This document shows, in pieces, positions 44,556-53,882 of a stretch of 64,000 nt of DNA (positions are counted from its first letter, which is position 1; every line of letters begins with the position of its first letter). The notes beneath the pieces were generated by a model. That model was not told the DNA's origin. It was given only the letters and a program-made list of their open reading frames with translations, and ran no database searches. A program made the translations under genes and the position numbers. The stretch spans positions 303,706 to 367,705 of the forward strand of contig JAFKEE010000021.1 of the NCBI GenBank assembly GCA_017307505.1, given 5' to 3'. This DNA comes from Acidobacteriota bacterium (GTDB taxonomy: Bacteria > Acidobacteriota > Terriglobia > Bryobacterales > Bryobacteraceae).

Positions 44556-45386
44556 ATGGGCACGGAACCGAAACCGTCTTTTTCGCTGAGTTCCGCGGAA
44601 ATCACCTCCTTCCTCGATAACGGCTTTGTTCGCCTCGAAGAAGCCTTTTCGCCGCAATGCGCCGCGGACGCGAGAGAAATCCTCTGGCGCGACACCGGCT
44701 GCGCGCCCACCGATCCATCCACCTGGACCCGGCCCGTCATCCGCCTCGGCCAATACGGCCAGCCCCCCTTCCGCGAAGCCGCGAACACCCCCGTCCTCCA
44801 CACGGCCTTCGACCAGCTCGCCGGCCCGGGCCGCTGGTATCCGCTCAACACCCTCGGCACCTTCCCCATCCGGTTCCCTGACCCCGTCGATCCCGAAGAT
44901 ACCGGCTGGCACATCGACACCAGCTTCAACTACGAACACCCGGACTTCCTCGAGTGGCGAGCAAACGTCACCAGCCGCGGACGCGCACTGCTCCTGCTGT
45001 TTCTCTTCTCAGACATTGAAGAAGCGGACGCGCCCACGAGAATCCGCGCCGGTTCGCATCTGCAGATCGCCCGGCAACTCCAACCGGCGGGCGACCAGGG
45101 CATGACCCTGCGGGAGCTGGCCGCCGACAACTTCGCGAGCACAGCCGGCTGCCCGGAAGTCCTGGCAACCGGCCCCGCCGGCACGGTCTACCTCTGCCAC
45201 CCCTTCCTCGTACACGCCGCCCAACCGCATCGTGGCACAAACCCTCGTTTCCTGGCCCAACCTCCGCTGCTCCCGCGCGAACCTCTCCTCCTGGAACGCG
45301 CCGACGGCGCCTATTCGCCCGTCGAACTCGCCATCCGGATGGCGCTCCATTCAGCGGAAGCCAGCGGCTGCCGCCCTTCTGAATGA
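44556..45386 (+). CDS. phytanoyl-CoA dioxygenase (PhyH)-family protein
   Basis: 276 aa from the ATG at 44556. The Fe(II)/2-oxoglutarate facial triad is visible: H-x-D in GWHIDTSFNY and the distal H in CHPFLVHAAQPHRG, with the 2OG-binding R shortly after (NPRFL). PhyH proteins hydroxylate lipid or small-molecule substrates. It follows the lipid operon by 101 nt on the same strand and could belong to it, but has its own gap. Substrate unknown. Confidence 0.85.
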   Translation: MGTEPKPSFSLSSAEITSFLDNGFVRLEEAFSPQCAADAREILWRDTGCAPTDPSTWTRPVIRLGQYGQPPFREAANTPVLHTAFDQLAGPGRWYPLNTLGTFPIRFPDPVDPEDTGWHIDTSFNYEHPDFLEWRANVTSRGRALLLLFLFSDIEEADAPTRIRAGSHLQIARQLQPAGDQGMTLRELAADNFASTAGCPEVLATGPAGTVYLCHPFLVHAAQPHRGTNPRFLAQPPLLPREPLLLERADGAYSPVELAIRMALHSAEASGCRPSE

Positions 45387-45525
45387 CGAGTCCGCGATCT
45401 CTCCAAACCAGCTTGACGACGAAGGCCGGTGGAGCAACGCCATCGGCCTCAAACCAAGGGCGCACCCGTCATCATCCAGCCCACCCGTACGACCCCGGTT
45501 CATATGTCAAAATACGAGCACTGGG

Positions 45526-46500
45526 ATGCCCCCAACGCGCAGCGTAGTCATCGTCGGTGCGCCGCCTGTTCATCTGCTCGACGTCGCGGGACCGCTCGAG
45601 GTGTTCGCCACCGCCGGAGACTACGGCGTCATCATCGCGACGCCCGGACCGGAACGGACACTGCAGACCCATCGCCGCTTGGCGCTCACCGAAGCAGTCC
45701 CCATCCAGGAACTCGACAGCCCCATCGACACCCTTCTCGTCGTCGGAGGCCCTGGCGCGGAAACCGGCATCTACGATTCCGCCCTCGTCGCATGGCTCAC
45801 ACAAGCCGCTCAGCGCGCCCGACGCGTGGCCTCCATCTGCACCGGAGCCTTTCTCCTCGGCGCCGCCGGGCTCCTCGACGGCAGACAGGTCGTCACCCAT
45901 TGGCGCCTCTGTGACCGCCTGGCCCGGGACTTCCCCCGCGCCATCGTTCGCCCCGACCCCATCTTCATCAGGGATGGAAACATCTACACCTCCGCCGGCA
46001 TCTCCGCCGGCATCGATCTGTCCCTCGCTCTCGTGGAAGAGGATCTCGGCCACGAAGTGGCCCTGCGCATCGCAAGAACCCTCGTCATGTTCCTGGTCCG
46101 TCCGGGCGGCCAGTCCCAGTTCAGCCACATGCTCTCCCACCAGGCCGTCACCTCCCGGCCGCTGCGCGAGCTGCAGGTCTGGATGCTCCAGCATCTGCGC
46201 GAGAACCTCACCGTGGAAAAGCTCGCCGACCGCATCGGCATGAGCCCCCGCCATTTCACGCGAGTCTGCCTGCGCGAAACCAAAATGAACCCCGGCCAGT
46301 TCGTCGACCGCATGCGCGTCGAAGCCGCCCAGCAGCTGATCGACAGCTCGGATCTCGGCCTCAAGGAAATCGCCGACCGCTGCGGTTTCCGTAACGCCGA
46401 CGCCATGCGCCGGACCTTCTCCCGCGTCCTCGGCGTCACCGCCGGGCAGTACAAGGAACGCTTCCGGCGGCCTCGTCCCAACGGCGCGCCCATGTCCTAA
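45526..46500 (+). CDS. GlxA-family transcriptional regulator
   Basis: 324 aa from the ATG at 45526; earlier in-frame codons overlap the PhyH gene in another frame. The N-terminal DJ-1/PfpI-like domain (SVVIVGAPPVHLLDVAGPLE, then ASICTGAFLLGAAGLLDGR with the nucleophile-position Cys) is followed by a C-terminal AraC DNA-binding domain. Its two helix-turn-helix units are LTVEKLADRIGMSPRHFTRV and LGLKEIADRCGFRNADAMRR. GlxA-type proteins sense metabolites; the target genes are not evident. Confidence 0.92.
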   Translation: MPPTRSVVIVGAPPVHLLDVAGPLEVFATAGDYGVIIATPGPERTLQTHRRLALTEAVPIQELDSPIDTLLVVGGPGAETGIYDSALVAWLTQAAQRARRVASICTGAFLLGAAGLLDGRQVVTHWRLCDRLARDFPRAIVRPDPIFIRDGNIYTSAGISAGIDLSLALVEEDLGHEVALRIARTLVMFLVRPGGQSQFSHMLSHQAVTSRPLRELQVWMLQHLRENLTVEKLADRIGMSPRHFTRVCLRETKMNPGQFVDRMRVEAAQQLIDSSDLGLKEIADRCGFRNADAMRRTFSRVLGVTAGQYKERFRRPRPNGAPMS

Positions 46501-46732
46501 ATTGACTGATTCGTGTCGTGGCTCATTGGCCCGCCCGACCCTATCGTGGAATTGTGAGGGACACGGAAAGGCTCACGGCGAAGATAGCGATTCGGGAAAC
46601 AGCCCGGATCCCGCCAGCTCAGTTCCGCAATCCCGCGTGCCTGTCTGCCAGGGCTGCACGCCGACGCACATAGAATCGGGCCCTTCCTCACCAGGCCCGA
46701 AATTCCAACCGAAAGGATGCAACAACAGCCAA

Positions 46733-47371
46733 ATGTCAGTCACCAGTTCAACCCTCAACATTCCCGATTCCTTACTCGCGAAAGAGGCCATGCAGATCCT
46801 GCGCGAGCACGCCAACGACCTGCTCTTCAATCACTCCAATCGCGTTTACCTGTTCGCGGCCGGGCACGGCCGTCAGCAGAAACTCCGCTTCGACCCGGAA
46901 CTCCTCTACGTCTCGGCCGCCTTCCACGATCTCGGACTCACCCCGAAATTTTCCAGCCCCCACGAGCGTTTCGAAGTCGACGGCGCCAACGCCGTGCGTC
47001 AGTTCCTCAGCACTCATAAGGTCCCGGAGGATCAGATTCAAACAGCCTGGCAGGCAATTGCCCTGCACACCACGCCGGGCATCACGCACCACATGCGCCC
47101 CGAGATCGCACTGCTCTATTCGGGTGTCGGCCTGGACGTCCTCGGAAAAGGCTTCGACAGCTTTCCTGAGGAACTGCGACGGGAAATCGTGGCGAAATAT
47201 CCCCGCAATCACTTCAAAGACCGCTTTCTCGAGACCTACTTCGCAGGCTTTGCCCATAAGCCCGAAACGACGTACGGCACCGTGAACGCACCCGTCTGTG
47301 AGCGCTTTGTCCCCGGCTTCCAAAACCTCAACATGTGCGAAATGGTGATCGGATCCCCCTTCCCCGACTAG
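46733..47371 (+). CDS. HD-domain phosphohydrolase-like protein
   Basis: 212 aa from the ATG at 46733; the nearest purine-rich site (GAAAGG) is rather far upstream. HD-domain residues are visible as HSNRVYLFA (first H), AAFHDLGL (HD pair) and WQAIALHTTPG (later H). The layout is closest to the small HD proteins annotated as cyanamide-hydratase-like or generic metal-dependent phosphohydrolases. The preceding 230 nt hold no gene. Confidence 0.85.
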   Translation: MSVTSSTLNIPDSLLAKEAMQILREHANDLLFNHSNRVYLFAAGHGRQQKLRFDPELLYVSAAFHDLGLTPKFSSPHERFEVDGANAVRQFLSTHKVPEDQIQTAWQAIALHTTPGITHHMRPEIALLYSGVGLDVLGKGFDSFPEELRREIVAKYPRNHFKDRFLETYFAGFAHKPETTYGTVNAPVCERFVPGFQNLNMCEMVIGSPFPD

Positions 47372-47423
47372 AAACAGCAGGTGCGGCCGAATCAGTTCAC
47401 GCATCTCAACACAAGGAGGCAGT

Positions 47424-47846
47424 ATGCGAAGCACAATACGAACAAACTTCTTGCGGCTCGCGATAGCGGCCTTGGCACTGGGGGTTCCCACCGGCCTGGC
47501 CCAGAACACTGAGCAGGTGAAGCCGGTCTTCCAACACGCCCTCCCCAACGTCGACGGCAAGTCCATGGTTGCCGTCGTCGTCACCTACCCGCCCGGAGCC
47601 AAATCGCAAGGACATCGCCACGCCGGTTCGGCGTTTATCTACGCGTATGTCTTGTCAGGCGCCATTCGCAGCCAGGTCGACGATCAGCCCGCGAAGGTCT
47701 ACCAGACCGGAGAAGGCTTCTATGAACCACCGGGCGCCCATCACCGCATCAGTGAGAACGCCAGCGATAAGGCGCCCGCCAGCCTGCTGGCTGTCTTTGT
47801 CGTCGATTCCAAAGACACTCCGCTCACCATACCTGACCCGAAGTAG
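47424..47846 (+). CDS. exported cupin-domain protein
   Basis: 140 aa, preceded by AAGGAGG. Signal peptide (LRLAIAALALGVPTGLAQ). A single cupin barrel with metal-ligand motifs GHRHAGSAFIYAYVLSG (two H and a later polar residue) and PPGAHHRISENAS. Small exported cupins bind or oxidise small metabolites; none can be named here. Confidence 0.88.
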   Translation: MRSTIRTNFLRLAIAALALGVPTGLAQNTEQVKPVFQHALPNVDGKSMVAVVVTYPPGAKSQGHRHAGSAFIYAYVLSGAIRSQVDDQPAKVYQTGEGFYEPPGAHHRISENASDKAPASLLAVFVVDSKDTPLTIPDPK

Positions 47847-47974
47847 AGCTCGTGACCAGGGCCTAGCCGCCACGCAGGCAGCACGCACGGGAACCGGCCC
47901 CCATCCAGCCGGCAACCGTAAGTACAACAAGGTGCCCCCGCGCCACCAGGATGCAGAAGCCCCCACATGTAACA

Positions 47975-48010
47975 ACTACTAAGTCATCTATGTAGTAAGC
48001 TGTCTTAGTA
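47975..48010 (+). promoter_or_regulatory. putative PadR operator
   Basis: Nested inverted repeats lie immediately before the padR start: ACTAC (47975-47979) with GTAGT (47992-47996), and TACTAAG (47977-47983) with CTTAGTA (48004-48010). PadR proteins bind AT-rich palindromes of this sort at their own promoters, so autoregulation of the padR-permease unit is likely. Confidence 0.5.
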
Positions 48011-48339
48011 TGAAGAAGGCCGACACCCTCCAAGGCTCGCTCGACCTCCTCGCCCTCAAGATCCTTTCCCGCCAACCCAAACTCCATGGCTACGCCATCC
48101 TCACAGCCATCAAAGTCTGTTCCGGTGACGCCTTGAATGCCGAAGTCGGCTCCCTCTACCCGGCACTGCACCGCATGGAAAAGGACGGCTGGATCCGCGC
48201 CGAATGGGCGGAGCGCGACGACGGGCGGCGGATGCGGTTCTACCAATTGACCCCTGCCGGCAGAAAACAACTCGCTGCGGAAGAAGCTCGCTGGCACACA
48301 GTCAGCTCCGCCATCAATCGACTGTTGAGAGAGGCCTGA
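48010..48339 (+). CDS. PadR-family transcriptional regulator
   Basis: 109 aa winged helix-turn-helix. The PadR pattern is clear: KADTLQGSLDLLALKILSRQ, then GYAILTAIKVCSGDALNAEV, GSLYPALHRMEKDGWIRAEW and RRMRFYQLTPAGRKQLAAE. Members repress neighbouring genes until a ligand binds. It precedes the 883-aa permease by 1 nt, a pairing repeated many times in Acidobacteria genomes. Nested inverted repeats before its start suggest autoregulation. Confidence 0.93.
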   Translation: MKKADTLQGSLDLLALKILSRQPKLHGYAILTAIKVCSGDALNAEVGSLYPALHRMEKDGWIRAEWAERDDGRRMRFYQLTPAGRKQLAAEEARWHTVSSAINRLLREA

Positions 48340-48340
48340 C

Positions 48341-50992
48341 ATGTCCTTCTGGCAACGCCTGGAAAACGTATTCCGCCGCGAACGCCTGCTCCGCGAGATC
48401 GACGAGGAATTCGAGGCACACCTGGAGGAAGCAATCGCTGCAGGAGAAGATCCAGCCGAAGCCAACCGCACCTTTGGACCGCAGCTGCGTCTCCGGGAAC
48501 AAAGCCGGGACCAGCGTGTCGTTGCGTGGCTCGACGCGCTGCGCTCCGATGTGGGCTTCGGCTGGCGCCAGTTGCTGAAGCGCAAAATCGCCACAGCCGC
48601 CGCAATCCTCTCGCTCGCCCTCGCCATCGGAGCCTGCACCTCCGTCTTCCGCCTCATCGACGCCCTCTTCCTCCGCCCGCTCCCCGTTGCGCACGCCAAC
48701 CGTCTCTACGCCCTCGCCCGGCAGGGGCCCGACGACCTCGGCGTGCTCCGCATCTTCGACGGTTTCGCCTACCCCAACTTCACCCGCCTGCGCGCCGCCG
48801 CCAAGGGCCAGGCGGATCTCATCGCCGCCTCCTTCACCCATCGCACCGACCTCACCTACACCACTGAGGAGGAAATGGAGAAGGGCTACGTCCAGTTCCT
48901 CTCCGGCACGGCCTTCCCTCTCTTCGGCCTTCAGCCCTCACTCGGCCGCCTCTTCACCGCCGAAGACGACCTCACGCCCGGAGCCAATCCCTACGCCGTC
49001 CTCTCCCACAACTATTGGTCCCGCCGTTTCGCCAGCGACCCCGCCGTCCTCGGCCGCACCGTCCACATCGGCGGCAAGGTGTTCCAGATCATCGGCGTCG
49101 GCCCCGTCTCCTTCACCGGCACCGAGCCCGGCGCCATCACCGACATCTTCCTCCCCGCCGCCATGAACCCCGATGTCGCTCGCGAGGACAACCGCTGGCT
49201 CCGCACCCTCGCCATCGTCCGCCCCGGCGTCTCCCTCGAGCCCCTCCGCGCCAGACTCAACGCCGTCAGCCTCCAGTTCGAAACCGAACGCGCCAAGGGT
49301 TTCGCCGGCATGTCGCCTCACAACATCGAGCTGTTCCTCCAGCGGAAGCTCCTCCTCCAGCCCGCGGCCGCCGGCGTCTCCCGCCTGCAGGACGACTACC
49401 GCCGCCCCCTCGTCTGGCTCGGAGTCCTCGTCGCCCTCGTGCTCCTCATCGCCTGTTTCAACGTCGCCAATCTCATGACCGCCCAGGCCGCCTCGCGAGC
49501 CCGTGAAATGGCCCTCCGCGTCTCCATCGGAGCCGGCCGCGCCCGCCTCCTCCAGTTAGTCCTGGTGGAGAATGCCATGCTGGCCCTCTTCTCCGCCGCC
49601 CTCGGAGCGGTCTTCGCCTGGTGGGCCGCCCCCTTCGTCGTCAGCCACATCAACCCGCCCGGCAATCCCGCCCGCCTCATCCTCCCCGCCGACTGGCGCA
49701 TCTTCGCCTTCGGCGCCCTCCTGACCCTCGCCGTCACGCTTCTCTTCGGACTCTCGCCCGCGCTCCGTGCCTCCGCCATCCAACCGGTCACGGCCCTCAA
49801 AGGGGGCGAGGAGCCGCACGCCCGGCAGCGCTCCATGTATGCGCTGATCGCCGCCCAGGTCGCCTTCTGCTTCGTCGTCCTCTTTTTCGCCGGCCTCTTC
49901 GTCGCCGCCTTCCGCCATCTCTCCAGCCAGCCCCTCGGCTTCGACGCCGGCAATCTCCTGCTGCTCGAAACCTACACACCGCACGGCCAGTCGCCGGAGG
50001 CCTGGTCCCAGATGGCGGACACCCTTCGCGCCGTACCCGGAGTCACGGACGTTGCCATCGCCGGCTGGCCTCTCCTCTCCGGTGGCTGGGCCGGCTCCAT
50101 CTCCGTCAACGCCGCTCCACCTACCGATACCCTGGGCTGGTTTGTGACCATCTCGCCCGGCTGGCTCGGCGCCATGAAGATGCACCTCCTAGCCGGCCGC
50201 GACTTCCACGCCTCTGACGCCTTCCCGGGCCAGGCCATCGTGAACCAGACCTTCGGGAAGACCTTCTTTCACGGAGCCGACCCAATCGGCCGCGCTTTCG
50301 AAAAGGTGAATCCGGCCGGCCGGCGTCAGCTCTGCCAGGTGATCGGCGTCGTACCCGACGCGGTCTACAGCAACCTCCACGACCCCATCCTGCCCGTCGC
50401 CTACGTACCCTTCCGCCAACTCGACGAAAAAGGAGCCGTCAACCCGGCGGAAGGAGGCACTTTCCTCCTCCGCACCTCCGGCATCCAGCCGCTCTCTCTT
50501 TCGCTCACACTCCGCCGCCTGATCGCGCAGACCAATCCCGCCTACCGCGTCACCAACCTGCAAACCGAACAGGAACTCGTCGACAACCAGGCCCTCCGCG
50601 AGCGTCTCCTGGCGCTGCTGGCATTGTTCTTCGCCACCATCGCGCTTCTGCTCGCCGCCATCGGCCTCTACGGAGTGCTGCACTACTCGGTCCTCCGGCG
50701 CGAACGCGAAATCGGCATCCGCCTCTCCCTGGGAGCGAACCTCGGCAGCATCGCCCGCCTGGTGACCTCGCGAATCTTTGTGTCGGTATCGATCGGAGCG
50801 GCCGCCGGCATCGTCCTGGGCGTGGCCTCAGTCCGCTACGTCCAGGCGCTCCTATTCGGAGTCAAAGCCACCGCCCCCGAAATGCTCATAGCCCCGGCCC
50901 TGGTCCTGCTAACCGCCGCCCTCCTGGCCGCCCTACCCGCCATCCACCGCGCCGCCCGCATAGACCCGGTCACGATGCTCCGCGCCGAATAG
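48341..50992 (+). CDS. ADOP-type ABC transporter permease (MacB/FtsX-like)
   Basis: 883 aa. An N-terminal prefix domain (FWQRLENVFRRERLLREIDE) typical of acidobacterial permeases precedes the first helix (IATAAAILSLALAIGACTSV). A large periplasmic MacB core follows (about 120-360), then an FtsX domain (WLGVLVALVLLIACFNVANL, REMALRVSIGAGRARLLQLV), a second core and a second FtsX domain. No ATPase is adjacent; partners are usually encoded elsewhere. It is co-transcribed with PadR. Its last 272 bp plus 16 bp of flank are duplicated at 54433-54720. Confidence 0.93.
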   Translation: MSFWQRLENVFRRERLLREIDEEFEAHLEEAIAAGEDPAEANRTFGPQLRLREQSRDQRVVAWLDALRSDVGFGWRQLLKRKIATAAAILSLALAIGACTSVFRLIDALFLRPLPVAHANRLYALARQGPDDLGVLRIFDGFAYPNFTRLRAAAKGQADLIAASFTHRTDLTYTTEEEMEKGYVQFLSGTAFPLFGLQPSLGRLFTAEDDLTPGANPYAVLSHNYWSRRFASDPAVLGRTVHIGGKVFQIIGVGPVSFTGTEPGAITDIFLPAAMNPDVAREDNRWLRTLAIVRPGVSLEPLRARLNAVSLQFETERAKGFAGMSPHNIELFLQRKLLLQPAAAGVSRLQDDYRRPLVWLGVLVALVLLIACFNVANLMTAQAASRAREMALRVSIGAGRARLLQLVLVENAMLALFSAALGAVFAWWAAPFVVSHINPPGNPARLILPADWRIFAFGALLTLAVTLLFGLSPALRASAIQPVTALKGGEEPHARQRSMYALIAAQVAFCFVVLFFAGLFVAAFRHLSSQPLGFDAGNLLLLETYTPHGQSPEAWSQMADTLRAVPGVTDVAIAGWPLLSGGWAGSISVNAAPPTDTLGWFVTISPGWLGAMKMHLLAGRDFHASDAFPGQAIVNQTFGKTFFHGADPIGRAFEKVNPAGRRQLCQVIGVVPDAVYSNLHDPILPVAYVPFRQLDEKGAVNPAEGGTFLLRTSGIQPLSLSLTLRRLIAQTNPAYRVTNLQTEQELVDNQALRERLLALLALFFATIALLLAAIGLYGVLHYSVLRREREIGIRLSLGANLGSIARLVTSRIFVSVSIGAAAGIVLGVASVRYVQALLFGVKATAPEMLIAPALVLLTAALLAALPAIHRAARIDPVTMLRAE

Positions 50993-51008
50993 GCGCTTCG
51001 CCGTGCAC
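50721..51008. repeat. source copy of the duplicated permease tail
   Basis: 288 bp (permease 3' end, stop codon and 16 bp beyond, to GTGCAC) recur without indels at 54433-54720 with scattered substitutions. Homology stops abruptly at both ends. Confidence 0.85.
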
Positions 51009-51263
51009 GCACCGCCAGCGTCCTCCCTGGCTTCTTCTTCCTGCCAGTTTCACAGCAAATGAATGGGGAATTCTCCTTTGCCCACCTGAGGAATTCTCGG
51101 GCGCCGCCCCTACCCCGCCTGTAATCTTTTCCGGTTCGCAAGACCACTGCGGCACGGGCAACTTCCTGAAAGCTCACTCTCAGCGTCCATTCAACAACAG
51201 GCAAAGGCCAGTGGCATACTCCTTGCTCCGGAAAACAGTGTCCATAGCGGAGCCCACCACCTT

Positions 51264-51788
51264 ATGCTCTACCTGCAAGTAGCAGCAGTGCTCCTCACGG
51301 CCCTGGCGATGGCCTTGGCCGTCGCACACGCCCTGGAATATCCGGGAAAGATGAGGCTCAATCGCGAGAATTACCTCGTCACCCAAACCATCTACTATCC
51401 AGGCTTCACGATTGGTGGCATCGGCGAGGCGCTCGCGGTTGTCGTGACTTTGGCCTTGACGCTCTTCCTGCCTCATGACGGCCCCGCCTTCTGGTGGAGC
51501 GCCATGGGTTTCCTCTGCCTCGCCTCCATGCACGCAATCTTCTGGTTCGTCACGCAACCCGTCAATCGCTACTGGACGGCGAATCTGAAGCTATCCAGCG
51601 CTGCTCAGCATTTCTTTCAGGCCGGCGGAAACCAAACGCGATCTCAGGTCGAACCGCGGGCCGACGAATGGCAGCGCCGCCGGAGTACCTGGGAATACTC
51701 ACACATCATTCGGGCCGTCTTCGCAGCCCTCGGCCTGCTCTGCATCACAGTCGCCATCATCCTGTACGGACAAACAGGAGTCGGCTGA
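51264..51788 (+). CDS. small multi-pass membrane protein (DUF1772-like)
   Basis: 174 aa with four hydrophobic helices. The pattern NRYWTANLKL, then RSTWEYSHIIRAVFAALGL near the C-terminus resembles DUF1772/anthrone-oxygenase-like proteins, but the match is by eye. It is 255 nt downstream of the permease tail and ends in the start region of the DUF899 gene. Function unknown. Confidence 0.65.
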   Translation: MLYLQVAAVLLTALAMALAVAHALEYPGKMRLNRENYLVTQTIYYPGFTIGGIGEALAVVVTLALTLFLPHDGPAFWWSAMGFLCLASMHAIFWFVTQPVNRYWTANLKLSSAAQHFFQAGGNQTRSQVEPRADEWQRRRSTWEYSHIIRAVFAALGLLCITVAIILYGQTGVG

Positions 51789-51922
51789 TGCGACAGCACA
51801 AAATCCACATCGCCCGCGTCAGGATACGCTGCTCGCCCAGGTCTGCCTCCTCGGCAGCGAACCCCGGCAACCGGGCCACCGCAAACACACGGCTGCCAGG
51901 AGCGGCCCACCACGGAGAACCC

Positions 51923-52630
51923 ATGAGCAACACGCAAACACTCACACCCGCACGCAAACTGGCCGCGACCAATACCATCCGGTTTCCCAACGAAAGCGCG
52001 GAATATCGCAAGGCGCGCAATGCGCTCCTCGCCGAGGAGATCGAACTGCGCCGGCACATTGAGCGCGTAGCCGAACAGCGGCGCGCCCTGCCTCCAGGCG
52101 GCCAGATCCCTCAGGATTTTGCCTTCATCGGGGAGCAAGGCCCCACCAGCTTGTCCGGTCTCTTCGGGAACAGAAACACCCTCATCGTCTACAGCATGAT
52201 GTACGGTCCGCAACGAAAGGCCCCCTGCCCCATGTGCACGTCCTTTCTGAGTTCCTGGAATGGGACCGCCCCTAACTTGCGCGAACGGGCCGCCATCGCG
52301 GTCACAGCCCGTTCACCCATCGAACGCCTGCTCGACTACCGGCGCCAGCGCGGCTTCACGAACCTGCCCTTCTTCTCCGATGAGTCAGGCCAATACACAC
52401 GCACGTACGTCAACCCTGAGGACGCCGATGTGCCTGGCTTCTCCGTGTTCACCCGGCAGGACGGGCAGATCCGCCACTTCTGCAGTGCGGAGCTTTCCGG
52501 TTCAATGGCCGATCCCGGACAGGATCCAAGGGGCGCGCCTGATCTGGATCCTCTCTGGCTCATGCTGGATTGGACGCCGGAGGGGCGAGGCACGGATTGG
52601 TATCCGCAACTCGCCTACGACAGGAAATGA
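51923..52630 (+). CDS. DUF899 family thioredoxin-like protein
   Basis: 235 aa from the ATG at 51923, with GGAGAA upstream. The DUF899 pattern is clear: KARNALLAEEIELRRHIERV, EQRRALPPGG, then a thioredoxin-like fold with KAPCPMCTSFLSSWNG (redox-type CPMC) and a C-terminal LDPLWLMLDWTPEGRGTDWY. Members may act as thiol oxidoreductases; substrates are unknown. Confidence 0.9.
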   Translation: MSNTQTLTPARKLAATNTIRFPNESAEYRKARNALLAEEIELRRHIERVAEQRRALPPGGQIPQDFAFIGEQGPTSLSGLFGNRNTLIVYSMMYGPQRKAPCPMCTSFLSSWNGTAPNLRERAAIAVTARSPIERLLDYRRQRGFTNLPFFSDESGQYTRTYVNPEDADVPGFSVFTRQDGQIRHFCSAELSGSMADPGQDPRGAPDLDPLWLMLDWTPEGRGTDWYPQLAYDRK

Positions 52631-52830
52631 CGGCGAACCGGCCCGCCGGCCCCACTTCCGTCGGACAGAGCGCCGCGATGAGTGCCGACAGGTCAATCAG
52701 GGCACACCGACCGCAAGGGAGGGGTCCACCTGCGAACCGCGCACGTCAGTAAGCGGGCACCCGTCTCCGTCACTTCTTCCAAGCGCAAGCTCTGAACCGC
52801 TACCGCGCGGACGCCCAACAAACCGCCGCC

Positions 52831-53141
52831 TCACCGCCCCGTCTTCGGCCTCCCACTAAACCAGATCCCATTCGGAGCATCCGAACGCGCCGCCACAATA
52901 TCAGGCCACCCATCCCCATCAAAGTCCGCGAACGCCAGCCCATACACAGTCCCCTTGCCGTCATTCCACGAGATCTCCTGGAACGTGTGACCCTGCCCGG
53001 TATGGAAATACACCGAGCCCGGCATCTCGACACGGCCCACGACAACATCCGGCCGCCCATCCCGATTCAGATCCGCAACCGCCAGCGCATAAGGCGGGCG
53101 CGGCGGACCGGGCAGTGCCGCCAACTCGCCAAACCGCCGCT
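52831..53141 (-). pseudogene. truncated VCBS/FG-GAP gene, copy 1
   Basis: On the minus strand this encodes only the last two propeller repeats (VADLNRDGRPDVVVGRVEMP and FADFDGDGWPDIVAARSDAP) and a tail ending SGRPKTGR. It is near-identical to copy 2 at 53883-54432 and to the 3' part of the full-length gene at 57465-58679. Homology stops at 53141, with unrelated sequence beyond. There is no signal peptide, so it is a remnant rather than a gene. Copies 1 and 2 share 22 bp at their 3' ends that the full-length gene lacks. Confidence 0.8.
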
Positions 53142-53175
53142 TTGCTCGAATGACGCGGGCTGTCGCTGAGTTCCA

Positions 53176-53706
53176 CTACTTTCCCGAAACGGAGACGCCA
53201 GGACACGCGCCATTCTTGCTTGTGTCTCGCTGAGAGCCGGGACGGTAGGTTTGGGCAAGCTGACTAATCACTTGGGCATCCTCAACTCTGTCCGAATAGA
53301 GGAAGAAATTGGCACACCCGCTGTCGGGGAAAGTGACTGCAACGCGCCGCGAAATTCCTCCTCTTCCATCGGAGAGGTCGCGGATTGCTCTCCAGACCCG
53401 TGCTCCTTCGATGATCCGTTCTTCGAAGGCGGATGCGTCTTTGGCACTCGCGTAGGCGCCCGCATACCAGCCGATGTCGAGGTAAATAGTCAGCTTTCCA
53501 TCAGGCGCGCGGAAGTGCCCAGCCAGAGTATCGCCCCCTTGGTCGAGGTGAAAAGTGAATCCGCGCGGTAGTTTCACCTGGCTCCCCCACCACAAGAATG
53601 TATTGGTGCCCTTGTCCCAACTCACACCGTCGGGGAGCAGAGGGGGCCGGCTGCACGAGATCCCAACCAGGGCATACAGGATCAGCAGGAGTCGGCGGTT
53701 TCTCAT
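53176..53706 (-). CDS. probable lipoprotein, unknown function
   Basis: 176 aa from the ATG at 53706. The N-terminus RNRRLLLILYALVGISC looks like a lipoprotein signal, although the lipobox (VGIS-C) is imperfect. The mature part starts SRPPLLPDGVSWDKGTN and is a compact globular domain (RGFTFHLDQGGDTLAGHFR) without a recognised family. It lies between the two truncated VCBS copies and may have been moved with them. Confidence 0.65.
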   Translation of the reverse strand: MRNRRLLLILYALVGISCSRPPLLPDGVSWDKGTNTFLWWGSQVKLPRGFTFHLDQGGDTLAGHFRAPDGKLTIYLDIGWYAGAYASAKDASAFEERIIEGARVWRAIRDLSDGRGGISRRVAVTFPDSGCANFFLYSDRVEDAQVISQLAQTYRPGSQRDTSKNGACPGVSVSGK

Positions 53707-53882
53707 GGATGTTTCAAAGTCGTTTTGACACCCCGGAGTACGGAAGGGTTCCAAGCGGGAACAGTAGCGCATCCAGCGCTGATGATTCGCGTTGCCGGTG
53801 TCCCGTAGAGTCCGGGCTCCCTCAGCAGCCGACGATTCCGCACAAACAAGCGAGTACGACCGCGCCAACACACGTACGGAGC

